DNA of 7,093 bases from Desulfobacterales bacterium (GCA_022361135.1 JAKSBM010000667.1:1-7093), one strand, 5' to 3'; shown: positions 1 to 5,613, counted from the first letter of the stretch. Notes: generated from the sequence alone by a model not told the origin. Numbers and translations: made by a program.

Positions 1-522
1 ATGACCCGGGGGAGTCTGGGCACCATCAATTTAAACCGGGTGATCCAGGAGCGAACCAACCCCCCGGCCCAGGGCAAACCCCAGGTCCAGGTGGGCAGTC
101 GGATTTTCAGGGTGGGGGATCGGGTGATCCATCGGAAAAATAATTATGATCTCGGTGTCTTTAATGGGGACATCGGCGTGATCCGGGACATGGACACCCA
201 GGCCATGACCCTGACCATCTCCTTTTTTCCCGACCATCGGTATGTGGTTTGCCGCCAGGCCGATCTGGTGGCGTTGGATCTGGCCTATGCCGTCACCATC
301 CACAAAAGTCAGGGATCGGAGTTTGAAACCGTGATCATCCCCATGCTTACCCAGCATTATATGATGCTTTTCCGCAACCTGATTTACACCGGGATCACCC
401 GGGCCAAAAAGCTGGCTGTCTTTGTGGGAACCCGCAGGGCGTTGAGCATGGCCGTGCGCAACCAGGACATCAGCCGCCGGCAGACCGCATTGGAGGCCCT
501 GATCCGCGGAGAGGTAACCTGA
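1..522 (+). CDS. recD2: RecD2-like SF1B ATP-dependent DNA helicase, C-terminal fragment (5' end outside window)
   Basis: This is the C-terminal part of a RecD/RecD2-type 5'-3' DNA helicase acting in DNA repair and recombination. Numbering from the first visible Met, residues 36-61 (FRVGDRV, then NNYDLGVFNGDIGVI) match the region of RecD2 helicase domain 2 that carries an inserted SH3-like fold. Residues 100-107 (IHKSQGSE) are motif V. Residues 126-137 (NLIYTGITRAKK) are motif VI, with the arginine finger at R134. The reading frame is open to the left edge. The opening MTRGSLGTINLN matches an internal conserved stretch, so the ATG at base 1 is very probably not the real start. The Walker A and B motifs lie outside the window. 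The family normally has about 700 or more residues, so most of the protein is missing here. RecD2 (acting without RecBC) is preferred over a RecBCD subunit because of the NNYDLGVFNGDIG-type sequence, but the missing N-terminus prevents a firm choice. Confidence 0.9.
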   Translation: MTRGSLGTINLNRVIQERTNPPAQGKPQVQVGSRIFRVGDRVIHRKNNYDLGVFNGDIGVIRDMDTQAMTLTISFFPDHRYVVCRQADLVALDLAYAVTIHKSQGSEFETVIIPMLTQHYMMLFRNLIYTGITRAKKLAVFVGTRRALSMAVRNQDISRRQTALEALIRGEVT

Positions 523-548
523 ATTCCAGGATTAAAATAAATTGATCG

Positions 549-565
549 GGCAGGGTGAGCCTGCC
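549..565 (+). other. Short GC-rich inverted repeat between recD2-like and YciI genes
   Basis: GGCAGG and CCTGCC form a 6-bp stem around the 5-base loop GTGAG, 26 bp after the helicase stop and 39 bp before the YciI start. No T-run follows, so it is not a typical intrinsic terminator. It could be a weak attenuating hairpin or chance. The 82-bp gap would allow co-transcription of the two plus-strand genes. Confidence 0.3.
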
Positions 566-588
566 GGAAAATGAACCCGTGAAATCGC

Positions 589-596
589 AAAAGGAG
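589..596 (+). promoter_or_regulatory. Ribosome binding site of the YciI-family gene
   Basis: An AAGGAG core lies about 9 bases before the ATG at 605. It fixes that start over an overlapping ATG-led frame beginning at 555, which has no such site. Confidence 0.7.
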
Positions 597-604
597 AGAC
601 CCCC

Positions 605-919
605 ATGCAGTTTATTGTCACCGGATTGGATGGAAAGGACCAGGGCGCCCTGGACCGCCGCATGGCCGCCCGGGAAGACCATCTGGCCATGGCCAAAACC
701 ATGGCCGATACTGGAAAATGGCTCTATGCCGCCGCCATCCTGGACGACGATGGAAAAATGATCGGATCGGTCATTATCTGTGAATTTGAATCCAAGGAAG
801 AACTTAAGGCCCAATGGCTGGACCGGGAACCCTATGTCCTGGGTAAGGTCTGGGAAAGGGTGGAAATTACCCGCGGCCAGGTCCCGCCTCTTTTTTCCGG
901 CGCTGGTACAGCCGGATAA
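605..919 (+). CDS. YciI-family (YCII-related) small dimeric alpha/beta-barrel protein
   Basis: This 104-residue protein matches the YCII-related domain across residues 1-88: a first strand (MQFIVTGLD), R19-x3-R23-x2-H26 at the helix start as in E. coli YciI, a second strand (GSVIICEFES, 54-63), and the family's closing block D73-REPYV then W83-ERVEI. H26 and D73 or E75 are the likely counterparts of the family's conserved His and acidic residues. The fold is a ferredoxin-like dimeric barrel. Members are mostly of unknown function, and a few relatives act as small-molecule dehalogenases or muconolactone-type enzymes. An AAGGAG site (590-595) supports the ATG at 605. The last 16 residues (89-104) are not conserved and are read through the 3' end of the convergent helicase gene, a 53-bp overlap. 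The protein is cytoplasmic, with no signal peptide or membrane segment. Its substrate cannot be told. Confidence 0.87.
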   Translation: MQFIVTGLDGKDQGALDRRMAAREDHLAMAKTMADTGKWLYAAAILDDDGKMIGSVIICEFESKEELKAQWLDREPYVLGKVWERVEITRGQVPPLFSGAGTAG

Positions 920-2351
920 AGGCCGGAATGTCGCTTTGTTTGTGAAAGCGTAAATTAATGCGGGCCCGGGTCATGGCCACATAGATGAGGTTGTACTCGT
1001 CCGGGTCCGTCCCCTTTGAATCCTTGAGCCGGTCGTCCTGCATCAGGGGGGTAAAATCATCCATGAGCAGGACATTGTCCCACTCCAGCCCCTTGGCCTT
1101 GTGGGCCGTGGTCAGGACCACGCCGGCCTGGTCCACATCCACGGCCCGGTCCATGATTCCCTCCACATGCTTGGGAATGGCACCGGTGTATTTCTCCACC
1201 ACGGCGCAAACACTGAGCAGTTCCATGTCCTCCACGGTGCGGGCGTAGGATCTTAAGTCCCCAAAGGTTTCAAATCCTTTGATATAGTTGTCCCGGATGC
1301 GTTCCCGCTCCCGGCTATAAAGGTAGAAGACGTCCTTGAGGATATCCAGTCGATATCCCCCCACCCCGCCGGTGAATCCGATTTTTTCCTTTCTGTACAA
1401 TCCCACGGCCCGGTCAAAGAGGGCTGCATTGGTCCGGGCAATGATGGTGCAATTTCCATTGTCCCATTTGGGCTTGGTGGGCCGGTCCACCGGAGTGCCC
1501 CGGATGGGGCGTTTTTCCCCCTTGAATTGCCCCAGGATCATGTTGGCCACCCGGGCCACGTTATTGTCAAAGCGAAAGCTTTGGGTGAGGTAGCGGGTGT
1601 GGTCGGCCTCCAGTGTCTTCAGGGTATCCCGGGCGCCTCGGAAGCTGTAGATCTGCTGATGGTTGTCCCCCACCATGATGATGGACGAGGGGCGGAATTT
1701 CAGGTTGGGATCGGCCTGGGACAATACCAGGGAGGCCGTCACCGGATTGATGTCCTGGGCCTCGTCCAGGAGGATGCAGTCATAGGGAAGAACCGGTGCG
1801 GAAAGCTGGAACAATTTCAAATATCCATCGTGGAGCATGCCGATCTCCTCACTGCCCCCCTTGCACATGAATCTACCCAATTGGTTGGCCAGCTCCACCA
1901 GATCGGGCATGGACTTGCCATTGCTCTGGTAAAAGCCATGGGCCTGGCCCGGGATGTGGCGGCGGGTGACCTTGGCATCGGCCGATACCAGGTAATTGTT
2001 CAGGGTGTCGATGGCAAACCGGGCATCCTCCATTTGTTTCACCCCCAGGGCTTCCATGACCTGGTTGGCCCGGAAACCCGGCACCAGCCGCTCCTTGTGC
2101 ATGTATCCCTTGGACCGGAAGGCCAGGGCATGGGAGGTCCGGGCCGTGACATTGCTGGGAAACTTGGCTGCTGCTTCGAGCTGGACGCTCTTATTAAAGG
2201 CAATGTAAAGGAATTGGATGTGGGGGCGCTTCCTGGCATATTCCACCAGGGTGGTGGTCTTACCGGTCCCGGCAAAGGCCATGACCTTCAAAATCTGCCC
2301 CGGCTCCAGGTCGCAATCGATGATATTGTTTTGTTCTTCGGTAATTTGCAT
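867..2351 (-). CDS. UvrD/FBH1-like superfamily 1 DNA helicase
   Basis: A complete 494-residue SF1A helicase, expected to move 3'-5' on single-stranded DNA and remodel repair or recombination intermediates. Motifs appear in order: Q-motif-like EEQNNII (5-11); Walker A AFAGTGKT (25-32, catalytic K31); motif Ia IAFNKSVQLEA (50-60); TSHAL (72-76); Walker B ILLDEAQD (193-200, D196/E197); motif III MVGDNHQQIYSFRGA (226-240); motif IV TQSFRF (256-261); motif V TTAHKAKGLEWD (414-425); motif VI NLIYVAMTRAR (454-464, R463). The short length and the AFNKS and QQIYSFRGA signatures resemble FBH1-like and phage-type UvrD relatives more than full-length UvrD, Rep or PcrA (about 670-720 residues). No nuclease domain is seen. 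The ATG at 2351 is the first possible: an in-frame stop lies five codons upstream (2367-2369). No clear Shine-Dalgarno sequence precedes it, which is unusual beside its neighbours. The 3' end overlaps the convergent YciI gene. Confidence 0.93.
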   Translation of the reverse strand: MQITEEQNNIIDCDLEPGQILKVMAFAGTGKTTTLVEYARKRPHIQFLYIAFNKSVQLEAAAKFPSNVTARTSHALAFRSKGYMHKERLVPGFRANQVMEALGVKQMEDARFAIDTLNNYLVSADAKVTRRHIPGQAHGFYQSNGKSMPDLVELANQLGRFMCKGGSEEIGMLHDGYLKLFQLSAPVLPYDCILLDEAQDINPVTASLVLSQADPNLKFRPSSIIMVGDNHQQIYSFRGARDTLKTLEADHTRYLTQSFRFDNNVARVANMILGQFKGEKRPIRGTPVDRPTKPKWDNGNCTIIARTNAALFDRAVGLYRKEKIGFTGGVGGYRLDILKDVFYLYSRERERIRDNYIKGFETFGDLRSYARTVEDMELLSVCAVVEKYTGAIPKHVEGIMDRAVDVDQAGVVLTTAHKAKGLEWDNVLLMDDFTPLMQDDRLKDSKGTDPDEYNLIYVAMTRARINLRFHKQSDIPAFIRLYQRRKKEAGPGRG

Positions 2352-2365
2352 GGGAGGGGATTCAT
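2352..2365. repeat. Direct repeat copy 1 (GGGAGGGGATTCAT), abutting the helicase start codon
   Basis: It differs by one inserted G from the copy at 2498-2510 (GGGAGGGATTCAT). It lies immediately before the helicase ATG on the minus strand, where a ribosome site would be expected, and could be a protein-binding site or a chance match. Confidence 0.4.
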
Positions 2366-2497
2366 ATCATTTTCCCCGGGTTGCTTCAAGGATTGATGGG
2401 AATTGTTTGTCACATGGTAGCTGGAAATTTATAGTAATTATCGATTGGTAAAGCCCAGATTCAGATTGATTTTTTCCGTTTCATTGGACCGCTCCAA

Positions 2498-2510
2498 GGG
2501 AGGGATTCAT
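2498..2510. repeat. Direct repeat copy 2 (GGGAGGGATTCAT)
   Basis: This is the partner of the repeat at 2352-2365, about 146 bp further upstream of the helicase gene and in the same orientation. Confidence 0.4.
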
Positions 2511-2599
2511 CACCATTCTGAAACCTGTGCCCAGTATCACCATACCCTCACCAGATGTATGGCGTGGGTTTGTGACCATTATCCCTGAACCTTATTGAA

Positions 2600-2623
2600 A
2601 ATCATCCTTAATTATTAATGATT
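2600..2623. repeat. AT-rich imperfect palindrome downstream of the sigma-54 activator gene
   Basis: AATCA/TGATT outer arms and TTAAT/ATTAA inner arms are separated by a single central base, with a 3-base asymmetry (TCC). The centre is too tight for an RNA hairpin without opening the inner arms, so a DNA-binding palindrome is as likely as an RNA structure. It lies 23-46 bp past the activator stop. Confidence 0.3.
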
Positions 2624-2645
2624 GGACTTTGGGACAATGGGGAAC

Positions 2646-4040
2646 TCAGCTGGAATGCTGTTTTTCCTTTTTCGAAATGCCATATCGATCCATTTTATTG
2701 TAAAGGGCCCGCCTGGAAATCCCTAGGATTTCACTGGTCCGTGTCCTGTTTTCCCCGTTGTGTGCCAGGGTTCGAATGATCATTTCCTTTTCCACCTGTG
2801 CCAGGGCCATGCCCACCCGGAACGTCATTTGGGTATCTCTGTCCTGGTATTGGTTGATGCGGGTGGGCAGATTTCGTGTCCGCAAGACATCTTCAGTGGC
2901 GGACACCACGGCCCGCTGGACCACATTCCTTAACTCCCGGACATTCCCGGGCCAGGGATAGGATTCCACACAATTGATAAAATCCGATGAGATCCCCCGG
3001 ACGGTTTTTTTAAAATCATCGCAGGCCTCTTTGATGAAATGGCTGATCAGAAGAGGGATGTCGCCGTTTCGTTTCCTCAGGGGGGGCATTTCAATGTTGA
3101 GGACATCCAGGCGATAGTATAGGTCTTCCCTGAAGTTGCCCAGGCGGATTTCATTGACCAGATCTGCATTGGATGCCGCAATGACCCGAACATCAATGGT
3201 GGTGCTTTTCTGGCCACCGATGGGGGTAAACTCACTGGCTTCCAGAAGCCGGAGGAGGCTGATCTGCATTTTGGGATCAATGGTGCCGATTTCGTCCAGA
3301 AATACCGTCCCCCCTTCGGCCACTTCAAAACAGCCCTTCCTCGGTTTGGTTGCCCCGGTGAAGGCGCCACTGACATGGCCGAACAATTCGCTGGCCACAA
3401 GGTCCGGGGGGAGGGAGGCGATGTGGACCGGGACACAGGGGGCATCGCTTCGGGGGCTGAGTTCGTGGATGGCCTGGGCTGCCAGTTCTTTGCCCGTGCC
3501 GGTTTCCCCTGAAATGAGGACCGGGATATCCGTGGCTGCGGCCTGGCGGATTTGGCGATAGGCCTTTTGCATGACCGGGGAGCGTCCGATCATTCTTTCA
3601 AATGTGTTCTTTTCCGTTTCCCGTTTCAACAGCATATTGGGCCCCAGTTGGGGCTTGGTTTCCATGGCCGATCCAATGAGGAGTTTCAGTTCCTCATTGC
3701 TGATGGGAAGGGTGGCATAGTGGTATACGCCCACCCGCAGGGCCTGGTTGGCAAATTTTAAGGAGCCCGGGGCCGTGAACAAAAGGACCTGGGTCTGGGG
3801 GCATTTGGCGATGATCAATTCAAGGATATCCAGGGCATCCGTCTGGTGGTTGCGGGCCATGGCCCCTGAAAACAACATCAGGTCGAACCGATCCCGCTCG
3901 AAGCGATCCACCACTGCATCCAGGTTTTTTTCGTATGCGATGGTCACCTCATCTTCCCCGAAAATGGCCTTTACCTGATCTGCCAGAAGTTTTCCTTTGT
4001 CCACGCATATGATTTTGATTCCCAGGTCTGACTCTTCCAT
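2646..4040 (-). CDS. NtrC/AtoC-family sigma-54-dependent activator with degenerate receiver domain
   Basis: This 464-residue protein has three parts. Residues 8-125 have the receiver fold, but the active site is broken: the acidic pair is reduced to D14-K15, the phospho-acceptor position in FDLMLFSGAM is S58, and the usual Lys is L111 (followed by P112); T89 is kept. Residues 148-385 are the AAA+ sigma-54 interaction domain: Walker A SGETGTGKE (177-185), intact GAFTGA (225-230), Walker B TVFLDE (245-250), and FREDLYYRL (303-311) with the sensor/finger arginines. Residues 415-456 form a Fis-type helix-turn-helix (RTSEILGISRRALYNKM). It should bind enhancer-like DNA and drive open-complex formation by sigma-54 polymerase. 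The missing phosphorylation site implies control by something other than a histidine kinase, such as ligand, partner protein or expression level (inference). No kinase gene is adjacent. A GAGGAG site supports the start, and the gene is divergent from the methyltransferase. Confidence 0.95.
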   Translation of the reverse strand: MEESDLGIKIICVDKGKLLADQVKAIFGEDEVTIAYEKNLDAVVDRFERDRFDLMLFSGAMARNHQTDALDILELIIAKCPQTQVLLFTAPGSLKFANQALRVGVYHYATLPISNEELKLLIGSAMETKPQLGPNMLLKRETEKNTFERMIGRSPVMQKAYRQIRQAAATDIPVLISGETGTGKELAAQAIHELSPRSDAPCVPVHIASLPPDLVASELFGHVSGAFTGATKPRKGCFEVAEGGTVFLDEIGTIDPKMQISLLRLLEASEFTPIGGQKSTTIDVRVIAASNADLVNEIRLGNFREDLYYRLDVLNIEMPPLRKRNGDIPLLISHFIKEACDDFKKTVRGISSDFINCVESYPWPGNVRELRNVVQRAVVSATEDVLRTRNLPTRINQYQDRDTQMTFRVGMALAQVEKEMIIRTLAHNGENRTRTSEILGISRRALYNKMDRYGISKKEKQHSS

Positions 4041-4048
4041 GGTCTTGA

Positions 4049-4054
4049 CTCCTC
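4049..4054 (-). promoter_or_regulatory. Ribosome binding site of the sigma-54 activator gene
   Basis: GAGGAG on the minus strand, 8 bases before the ATG at 4040, supports that start. Confidence 0.75.
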
Positions 4055-4079
4055 AATGGATTGCTGGACATTGCCTAAT

Positions 4080-4098
4080 TGTGAATAATCTATACACA
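4080..4098. promoter_or_regulatory. Imperfect palindrome TGTG-N11-CACA upstream of the activator gene (possible autoregulatory operator)
   Basis: TGTGAATAATCTATACACA matches its reverse complement at 7 of 9 base pairs. It lies 40-58 bp before the activator ATG, where a bound protein could affect the activator's own promoter. It shares the TGTG/CACA ends with the palindrome at 4233-4251 but has a spacer two bases longer, so the same protein may not bind both. A CRP-type site would have a shorter spacer. Confidence 0.35.
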
Positions 4099-4232
4099 TC
4101 CCCTTGAATTGGCGGAGCGCCGTTGCGGGGCTGAATTTATTTTGTCTTCAGCAATTAACATGGAAATAATATGATTTCAAGGCTTACAAAATAATCACCC
4201 GGAAAGTGATGGTGGCGGGTGGGAGTGTTGAG

Positions 4233-4251
4233 ATGTGCAAAATATGCACAT
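4233..4251. promoter_or_regulatory. 19-bp palindrome ATGTGCA-N5-TGCACAT, candidate enhancer (UAS) for the sigma-54 activator
   Basis: Two perfect 7-bp arms flank AAATA. The arrangement (TGCA-containing half-sites about 5 bp apart) resembles NtrC-type enhancer sites. It lies roughly 185-205 bp upstream of the start point predicted from the sigma-54 element at 4411-4426, within the usual range for such enhancers. Binding by the neighbouring activator is inferred from position and symmetry. Confidence 0.5.
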
Positions 4252-4410
4252 TCATATTTGTCCTTTGTAAGGGATGTGTTTTTCTTGCCCATCCATGGGA
4301 AATGGCAGGGAGGATATGGGGATATGAAGCTGTGATGGAAGATGGGTGTGGGGCGGTAAGACTTTTTATTTCAGATGGTTGTGCGGAGTGCTCGTGCCGA
4401 TTGAAGACCC

Positions 4411-4426
4411 TGGTCCCGGTGTTGCA
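4411..4426 (+). promoter_or_regulatory. Candidate sigma-54 (-24/-12) promoter of the methyltransferase gene
   Basis: TGGTCCCGGTGTTGCA has the invariant GG and GC separated by exactly 10 bases, TGG at -24 and a full TTGCA at -12 (consensus TGGCACG-N4-TTGCA). The predicted start of transcription is near 4437, giving a leader of about 74 bases before the ATG at 4511. Confidence 0.55.
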
Positions 4427-4466
4427 ATGGAGGGTAGGGAGTAAACCCCAACCCGTTTAACCGGAA

Positions 4467-4493
4467 CCCCTGCCGGTCCTTACCGGCCAGGGG
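4467..4493 (+). other. Bulged GC-rich hairpin in the methyltransferase leader
   Basis: CCCCTGCCGGT pairs with ACCGGCCAGGGG, an 11-bp stem with one bulged C and a CCTT loop. It ends 4 bases before the AAGGAG ribosome site. There is no T-run, so it is not a classic terminator. It might modulate ribosome access or protect the 5' end of the mRNA. Confidence 0.5.
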
Positions 4494-4497
4494 GCAA

Positions 4498-4503
4498 AAG
4501 GAG
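4498..4503 (+). promoter_or_regulatory. Ribosome binding site of the methyltransferase gene
   Basis: AAGGAG is followed by a 7-base spacer to the ATG at 4511. Confidence 0.8.
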
Positions 4504-4510
4504 TGTAACC

Positions 4511-5275
4511 ATGCAAGAAAACGATGAGCTTAAGATTCAAATTCCCGATCTGGAATCCATTGAGCAGGGCAAGGAATTCTTCATCCTTGAGCAGGACGGG
4601 AAACGTGAAAAGATTGAATTCCATGACTATGACAAGATCTATGGGGTCCCCGGTCTGTACGAAAGCCTGTTCTACGATACCTACCAATGCAATTCCCCGA
4701 AAACCGTATGCGGTCTTCTGGAAAAGCACATTAATAAGGAAAACCAGAAGGATGAATTGGTGGCCCTGGACATCGGTGCCGGCAATGGGATGGTGGGAGA
4801 GCAATTGGCCGATATCGGTGCCGATACCATTGTGGGGGTGGACATCATCCCCGAGGCGGCCCAGGCCCAGGAACGGGATCGGCCCGGGGTATATGACGAG
4901 TACCATGTGGCGGATTTGACTGCCATGGCACCGGCTGTCCAAGCGTCCCTTGAGGGAAAGGACTTCAATTGCATGACGGTTGTGGCTGCCCTGGGATTTG
5001 GCGATATCCCCCCCGAAGCATTTGCTTCGGGGTATAATATGATTTCTCCTTCGGGCTGGGTGGCCTTCAACATAAAGGAAGATTTTGTCTGCGAGGAGGA
5101 TCAATCCGGATTCTGTGATTTGATCCAGGTCCTGGACCGGGAAGGCATTCTGGACATTCGGGAACAGCGGCGATATCGACACCGATTCTGCCAGGATGGA
5201 ACCCCCCTTTATTACTATGCCGTGGTGGGGAAAAAGATGGAGGACATTTCCAATGCCATGGTGGCAGGCATCTGA
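4511..5275 (+). CDS. Class I SAM-dependent methyltransferase, substrate unknown
   Basis: This 254-residue soluble protein has a Rossmann-type methyltransferase core. Motif I is ALDIGAGNG (85-93), the glycine-rich SAM loop. GVDIIPEA (109-116) ends the second strand, with D111 expected to bind the ribose hydroxyls. D135 in HVADLT fits the residue contacting adenine. TVVAALGFGDIPPEAF (156-171) is the fourth strand and following loop, and SGWVAFNIKEDF (181-192) the fifth. The N-terminal block HDYDKIYGVPGLYESLFYD (38-56) is typical of a broad group of uncharacterised small-molecule-type methyltransferases. No DNA-methyltransferase catalytic motif (such as NPPY) or RNA-binding domain was seen, so a small-molecule or protein substrate is more likely, though unproven. 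It stands alone behind its own candidate sigma-54 promoter, divergent from the activator, suggesting it is that regulator's target. The C-terminal third (200-254) has no recognisable motif. Confidence 0.88.
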   Translation: MQENDELKIQIPDLESIEQGKEFFILEQDGKREKIEFHDYDKIYGVPGLYESLFYDTYQCNSPKTVCGLLEKHINKENQKDELVALDIGAGNGMVGEQLADIGADTIVGVDIIPEAAQAQERDRPGVYDEYHVADLTAMAPAVQASLEGKDFNCMTVVAALGFGDIPPEAFASGYNMISPSGWVAFNIKEDFVCEEDQSGFCDLIQVLDREGILDIREQRRYRHRFCQDGTPLYYYAVVGKKMEDISNAMVAGI

Positions 5276-5371
5276 ATCTTTCCACCAATCACGTCCCATA
5301 TCTTCCAGAATGATCAACCTGTATGGGGCAAGTCAATAATGGATAATTTATTATTTAAATCCAATAACCGA

Positions 5372-5413
5372 CAATGAATGGTTAAATGTCCGGCCATGTT
5401 AACCATTTCATTG
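5372..5413. repeat. Long imperfect inverted repeat, about 17 bp stem
   Basis: CAATGAATGGTTAAATG pairs with CAT-g-TTAACCATT-t-CATTG, with two single-base bulges and a TCCGGC loop. The right arm can pair instead with the following AATGGCGGTTA (5414-5424), giving two mutually exclusive structures. It could be an RNA hairpin, an attenuator-like switch or a DNA palindrome. No T-run follows. Confidence 0.55.
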
Positions 5414-5426
5414 AATGGCGGTTAGG

Positions 5427-5456
5427 CCCCTGGCCCGGGCTCTCTCCGGGCCGGGG
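5427..5456 (+). other. GC-rich hairpin, 11-bp stem
   Basis: CCCC-t-GGCCCGG pairs with CCGGGCC-GGGG around a GCTCTCT loop, with one bulged T. It should be very stable. It lacks a following T-run, so termination would need another factor. Confidence 0.5.
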
Positions 5457-5480
5457 TGGCCGTCCTTAAACCAACCATCT

Positions 5481-5520
5481 GCCGGGGGCCTACGGATTCT
5501 GGGACATGGTCCCGCCCGGC
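5481..5520 (+). other. Nested hairpin GCCGGG...CCCGGC with inner GGGAC/GTCCC
   Basis: The outer 6-bp arms are 5481-5486 and 5515-5520. The inner 5-bp stem (5501-5505 with 5509-5513) has an ATG triloop. The left internal loop is 14 bases, so the outer pairing is less certain than the inner. Confidence 0.4.
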
Positions 5521-5542
5521 CTGCCAAACCTCTTTAATCCTT

Positions 5543-5567
5543 CCTGGGTAAAAAATCACTTTTTCAG
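5543..5567 (+). other. Weak A/T-stem hairpin
   Basis: CCTG then AAAAA pair with TTTTT then CAGG, with a GGT bulge on the left arm. The T-run is inside the stem rather than after it, so calling it a terminator would be a stretch. Confidence 0.25.
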
Positions 5568-5613
5568 GGTGGCGTCATTGGGTGGGGCTGTATTCCAGTT
5601 CCCTGAATTTGAA

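Larger units (their letters stand above)
2352..2645. other. Intergenic region between the two minus-strand genes
   Basis: These 294 bp lie downstream of the sigma-54 activator gene and upstream of the helicase gene, and must hold the helicase promoter if it is not co-transcribed. An AT-rich block at about 2426-2451 (minus-strand TATAAA) could hold a -10 element, but no convincing -35 was found. Also present are a near-identical 13/14-bp direct repeat (2352-2365 and 2498-2510), a 6-bp inverted repeat CCATAC/GTATGG (2540-2562), and an AT-rich imperfect palindrome (2600-2623). No open frame with a ribosome site was seen and no intrinsic terminator with a T-run was found. Confidence 0.6.
4041..4510. 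other. 470-bp divergent regulatory region between activator and methyltransferase
   Basis: It holds no convincing gene: a possible 84-codon frame at 4206-4460 (+) has no ribosome site and no recognisable domain. It contains, from left to right, an imperfect TGTG...CACA palindrome (4080-4098), a near-perfect 19-bp palindrome (4233-4251), a sigma-54-type promoter facing right (4411-4426), and a bulged hairpin (4467-4493) just before the methyltransferase ribosome site. This layout (distant palindrome, -24/-12 element, divergent activator gene) is typical of sigma-54 control regions. Confidence 0.65.

Noticed and set aside
470..814. 114-codon open frame on the minus strand over the YciI gene
   Set aside because: The plus strand here has a ribosome site and a conserved YciI domain; the minus product resembles nothing known.
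1527..2396. 289-codon open frame on the plus strand
   Set aside because: It is antisense to the helicase gene, whose seven motifs are intact. The product has biased Gly/His/Leu composition, as expected for the reverse frame of a GC-rich gene, and no ribosome site.
2520..2600. Intrinsic terminator for the sigma-54 activator gene
   Set aside because: The CCATAC/GTATGG hairpin has no T-run on the minus strand after it and a large loop.
3136..3561. 141-codon open frame on the plus strand
   Set aside because: It lies inside the AAA+ domain of the sigma-54 activator, which is coded on the other strand with intact motifs.
4104..4130. Possible sigma-54 promoter in the activator leader (TGGCGG...TTGC)
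   Set aside because: The spacing between GG and GC is 9 or 12 bases rather than 10, and it points away from the activator gene.
4206..4460. 84-codon open frame on the plus strand in the divergent region
   Set aside because: It has no ribosome site, contains the palindrome and the sigma-54 element, and gives a Cys/Trp-rich product without a recognisable domain.
4457..5317. 286-codon open frame on the minus strand
   Set aside because: It is antisense to the whole methyltransferase gene, which has a clear SAM-binding motif and a good ribosome site. The minus-strand product has no recognisable domain.
5372..5520. CRISPR or other regular repeat array
   Set aside because: The hairpins differ in sequence and spacing and show no repeated unit.
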